Below, piece after piece: positions 41,048 through 43,567 of a stretch of 43,567 nt of DNA (positions within the stretch are counted from its first letter, which is position 1; each line of letters begins with the position of its first letter). The notes beneath the pieces were generated by a model. It searched no databases and was not told the origin of the DNA. It worked only from the letters and a program-made list of their open reading frames with translations. This stretch comes from Candidatus Doudnabacteria bacterium (GTDB lineage Bacteria > Patescibacteriota > Doudnabacteria > UBA920), in the NCBI GenBank assembly GCA_003151625.1, contig PLYC01000026.1, forward strand, positions 5,552 through 49,118, written 5' to 3'. Position numbers and translations under genes: made by a program.

Positions 41048-42721
41048 ATGAGTAAAATGATAAAATACGGCCTTGAAGCCAAGCAGGCCATTAAAGCCGG
41101 CGTGGATAAAGCCGCGAATATTGTAAAAGTAACACTGGGACCCACTGGCAGGACAGTTATTTTGGACAAAGGTTTTGGCAGTCCAACGGTTACCGATGAC
41201 GGAGTAACCGTAGCCAAGGACATTGAGCTGGAAGACAAATTTGAAAATGTGGGCGCTTCGCTTATTCAGGAAGTGGCCAACAAAACCAACGACGAAGCCG
41301 GCGATGGTACCACCACTGCCACGGTTTTGGCCCAACAAATGATAGAAGACGGTTTTGAAATGCTAAAGCGCAATCCGTACAAAGCCAACGACATGAAGCG
41401 CGGTATGGACAAAGCCGTAAAATTTGTTGTTGCCGAACTGCTTAAGGTCAAAAAAGAAGTTAAAGGTAAAGCGGGCATAGAACAGGTTGCCACAATAGCC
41501 TCACTAGATCCGGAAGTTGGAAAACTCATCAGCGAGGCTATGGAAGAAGTCGGCCACGACGGCGTTATCACTGTAGAAGAAGGCCAGACCACCGGTCTGG
41601 AAAAAGAAGTGGTTAAGGGCATGCGTTTTGACAAAGGTTTTGTCTCCTCCTATATGGTTACCAACAGCGAGCGAATGGAAGCTGTTTGGGATGACGCGTT
41701 TATACTCATCACGGACAAAAAAGTTTCCTCGGTTCAGGATATTTTACCCCTGTTGGAAAAAGTCGCGCAGAGCGGCAAAAAAGAACTGGTCATTATTGCC
41801 GATGAAGTGGAAGGCGAAGCCTTAACGACTTTTGTGCTAAATAAACTCCGCGGCACCTTTAATGTTTTGGCCGTTAAAGCTCCTGGTTTTGGCGACCGCA
41901 GAAAAGAAATGCTGCAGGATATTGCGGTTCTTACCGGCGGCACGGTTATAACAGAGGATATGGGTCTTAAATTAGAGAAGGCCGAAATTGCAGACTTAGG
42001 AAAAGCCAGGAAGGTAATTGCCACCAAGGAACATACAACAATTGTTGATGGTGCCGGAGATAAAGAGAAAATTGAAGGCCGTGTCGCCCAAATGAAAGCG
42101 GAGTATAAAGAATCAACATCGGATTACGATAAAGAAAAACTTCAGGAACGCATGGCCCGTTTGGCCGGCGGCGTGGGTGTAATAAAAGTTGGCGCGTTTA
42201 CGGAAACCGAAATGAAAGCCAAGAAATTTAAAATTGAAGACGCCCTTAACGCCACGCGCGCGGCGGTGGAAGAGGGGATAGTTATTGGCGGCGGCGCGGC
42301 TTTGGCTAAAATTGCCCCCAAATTGGAAAATGAAGTTAGCAAGGGCAGTTATTTTACCGAGAATGAAAAGCTTGGCGCCATGATTATTCGCAAAGCTTTG
42401 GAAGCGCCGCTTAGGCAGATTGCGGAAAATACCGGTGTTGAACCTTCGGGGATAGTAACTTACGTCCAGACTTCGGGCGAACACGAAGGTTACGATTTTA
42501 TGGACTACGACGAAATGAATTGGTCCAAGGGTAAAAAGGATTTAATGAAGGCCGGTATTGTAGACCCGGTAAAAGTTACCAGACTCGCGCTTGAGAACGC
42601 GGTATCCATTGCCTCTACCTTGGTTACGTCGGAAGCCATAGTTGTGGACAAACCGGAACCAAAGTCCTCCGAACCTATGCCGGGTGGTATGGGCGGGGGA
42701 ATGGGTCTGGGCGGGTACTAA
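41048..42721 (+). CDS. groEL: Chaperonin GroEL
   Basis: 557 aa, standard GroEL. The equatorial ATP site is clear: [18 protein letters not shown], then [13 protein letters not shown] (catalytic Asp of GDGTTT, about residue 85-90), the apical domain with [37 protein letters not shown], and the C-terminal equatorial part with [10 protein letters not shown]. The tail is [12 protein letters not shown], like the flexible GGM repeats. SD AAAGGA precedes ATG. The 139-bp gap to groES with a long hairpin may set a different amount of each product. Confidence 0.98.
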   Translation: MSKMIKYGLEAKQAIKAGVDKAANIVKVTLGPTGRTVILDKGFGSPTVTDDGVTVAKDIELEDKFENVGASLIQEVANKTNDEAGDGTTTATVLAQQMIEDGFEMLKRNPYKANDMKRGMDKAVKFVVAELLKVKKEVKGKAGIEQVATIASLDPEVGKLISEAMEEVGHDGVITVEEGQTTGLEKEVVKGMRFDKGFVSSYMVTNSERMEAVWDDAFILITDKKVSSVQDILPLLEKVAQSGKKELVIIADEVEGEALTTFVLNKLRGTFNVLAVKAPGFGDRRKEMLQDIAVLTGGTVITEDMGLKLEKAEIADLGKARKVIATKEHTTIVDGAGDKEKIEGRVAQMKAEYKESTSDYDKEKLQERMARLAGGVGVIKVGAFTETEMKAKKFKIEDALNATRAAVEEGIVIGGGAALAKIAPKLENEVSKGSYFTENEKLGAMIIRKALEAPLRQIAENTGVEPSGIVTYVQTSGEHEGYDFMDYDEMNWSKGKKDLMKAGIVDPVKVTRLALENAVSIASTLVTSEAIVVDKPEPKSSEPMPGGMGGGMGLGGY

Positions 42722-42750
42722 ATTAGATATCGGATATTAATAAAAACATC

Positions 42751-42783
42751 AAAACCCGGGGTTTAACAACCCCGGGTTTTTTG
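42751..42783 (+). terminator. Intrinsic terminator of groEL, overlapping the next promoter
   Basis: AAAACCCGGGG (42751-42761) pairs perfectly with CCCCGGGTTTT (42770-42780), followed by TT. The 8-nt loop is TTTAACAA, which contains the -35 of the next promoter. Confidence 0.92.
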
Positions 42784-42790
42784 GTATAAT
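42763..42790 (+). promoter_or_regulatory. Promoter inside the groEL terminator (third copy of the layout)
   Basis: TTAACA (42763-42768, five of six to TTGACA) lies in the terminator loop; the 3' arm and T-run make a 16-bp spacer to TATAAT (42785-42790). Transcription would start near 42797, before the gene at 42812. Confidence 0.65.
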
Positions 42791-42811
42791 GTTTCAAAGG
42801 AATAAATTATT

Positions 42812-43498
42812 ATGGGTGATATTTATAGAGGTGGAGATGAAGAATTTGAGGCAATGCGAATCGGTTTATTATTTAGGGAACCGGTAATTTCGTTGCTTTC
42901 CGACCAAGAATTGGCTTGGGCCAGGTTTTATGTTGAACATGGGGAGGGCGATATTACCACGCGGCTAGCGGAAATATTTACAAAGGAAAAAAAGGAAGAC
43001 AAAACCTTTTTAGCTAAGAAGTTAAAGGATTCTTTAGACGAACTGGTTACCTTGTCCGTGGAAAGTGCCATAGATTTTATTTACAGAGACGAGGAGGGAA
43101 TGCGTAAAACAGTAATTGAGTGGATGCATGACGGAGAATCTTTTGGGCTTTTGTCTAAAATGGCTCTGGCAGTCAGGACAGACAATATTGGCAGAATTGA
43201 CGAGCTGAAGGCGGAGTTGTTTGCCATGAATAGCCGGAAAAAAGAACTTAAAGCGGAAAGCGATATGGATCCGGAGCTGATAATGCTAAAAATGGAAGTT
43301 ATAATAACTAATTTGCCTTTGGGTTTTGAATTCATTCCTCTTAAGGAAGAGGTCAGGAACTTGGAGACTCTTGCTAAAAAATTAGGATCGGAAAAAACAA
43401 ATTCTTTATTAAACGAAATTATAAGAAAGTCCAAAGAAAACCCAAAACTTGGGCATTTAATTAAAAGATTAAAAAGATATTTGGATTATATAAGATAA
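42812..43498 (+). CDS. Helical protein of unknown function
   Basis: 228 aa, largely charged and alpha-helical, with no signal or membrane segment. Recognisable pieces are only composition: LLSDQELAWARFYVEHGEGD at the start, an IEWMHDGESF turn, and a C-terminal KSKENPKLGHLIKRLKRYLDYIR basic helix (part: HLIKRLKRYLDYIR). Family unknown. A weak SD (AAAGG) is 11 nt before ATG. It has its own promoter overlapping the groEL terminator, so it may be co-expressed with or separate from groESL depending on read-through. Confidence 0.7.
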   Translation: MGDIYRGGDEEFEAMRIGLLFREPVISLLSDQELAWARFYVEHGEGDITTRLAEIFTKEKKEDKTFLAKKLKDSLDELVTLSVESAIDFIYRDEEGMRKTVIEWMHDGESFGLLSKMALAVRTDNIGRIDELKAELFAMNSRKKELKAESDMDPELIMLKMEVIITNLPLGFEFIPLKEEVRNLETLAKKLGSEKTNSLLNEIIRKSKENPKLGHLIKRLKRYLDYIR

Positions 43499-43567
43499 TT
43501 TTTTGTTATAAATAAGCCAAAAATAGGAATTTAAGACCAAAAGGTACGGGGTCAAGACATCTTGTGA
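43499..43567. other. Window end, no gene
   Basis: AT-rich sequence after the last stop, ending in a GGGGTCAAGACATCTTG word that resembles half of a dispersed palindrome. Nothing else is supportable in these 69 bases. Confidence 0.5.

Overview
The window looks like a contiguous chromosome segment from a Candidate Phyla Radiation (Patescibacteria) bacterium. The evidence is the gene style: a T4SS_pilin-type membrane protein with Ig-like domains, a YqeY/S21 pair, HIT, four-helix-bundle and DUF5663-like small proteins, many unrecognised membrane-anchored proteins, very few biosynthetic genes, a B12-dependent ribonucleotide reductase, and many genes with no Shine-Dalgarno (SD) sequence. The exact lineage cannot be told from this sequence alone.

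Layout. 1-530: the 3' part of a tRNA (anticodon CAC, Val) and REP-like palindromes. 530-3055: two surface proteins sharing the same N-terminal membrane anchor. 3263-8038: housekeeping genes (signal peptidase I, a degenerate HisRS-like protein, HIT, S21, YqeY, FtsA). 8089-21911: an island of about 14 kb separating ftsA from ftsZ. It holds a 1664-aa protein with a gluzincin-type HExxH protease domain, amphipathic and coiled-coil proteins, two GC-richer units of membrane proteins (8742-10625 and 17790-20445) and a T4SS-pilin-like gene on the minus strand. Each GC-richer unit is preceded by a consensus promoter embedded in the upstream terminator and by structured leader RNA. 22164-24618: ftsZ, a four-helix-bundle gene with a nonsense codon, and a small anchored protein with a long leader. 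24865-30923: a dNTP/cobalamin module with tandem NrdR boxes on a promoter, nrdR, nrdJ (class II RNR), a corrinoid adenosyltransferase, a DUF4430 (transcobalamin-C-like) lipoprotein and a DUF6580/ECF-S-like membrane protein. 30934-40464: Nudix, YggU, ComEC, cyclophilin, Ndk, RelA/SpoT (minus strand), MutM, a membrane-anchored MTA/SAH-deaminase-like amidohydrolase and a nucleotidyltransferase. 40525-42721: groES-groEL behind a CIRCE-like operator. 42812-43498: an unrecognised helical protein.

The most notable points are these. (1) The putative cobalamin capture, import and activation genes sit beside the B12-dependent RNR and its NrdR-controlled promoter. (2) In three places the promoter -35 box lies in the loop of the preceding intrinsic terminator and the T-tract forms the promoter spacer. 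(3) Most intergenic gaps hold a private hairpin built from one short, imperfectly repeated word (for example CGCGGAA, AAACGC, TACGAA or TAAGC), often ending at the next start codon. (4) Other short palindromic repeats are inserted in frame inside at least four coding sequences. (5) Two GC-richer membrane-protein units and a giant protease lie between ftsA and ftsZ.

All functional statements rest on motif recognition by eye; no search, alignment or folding program was run.
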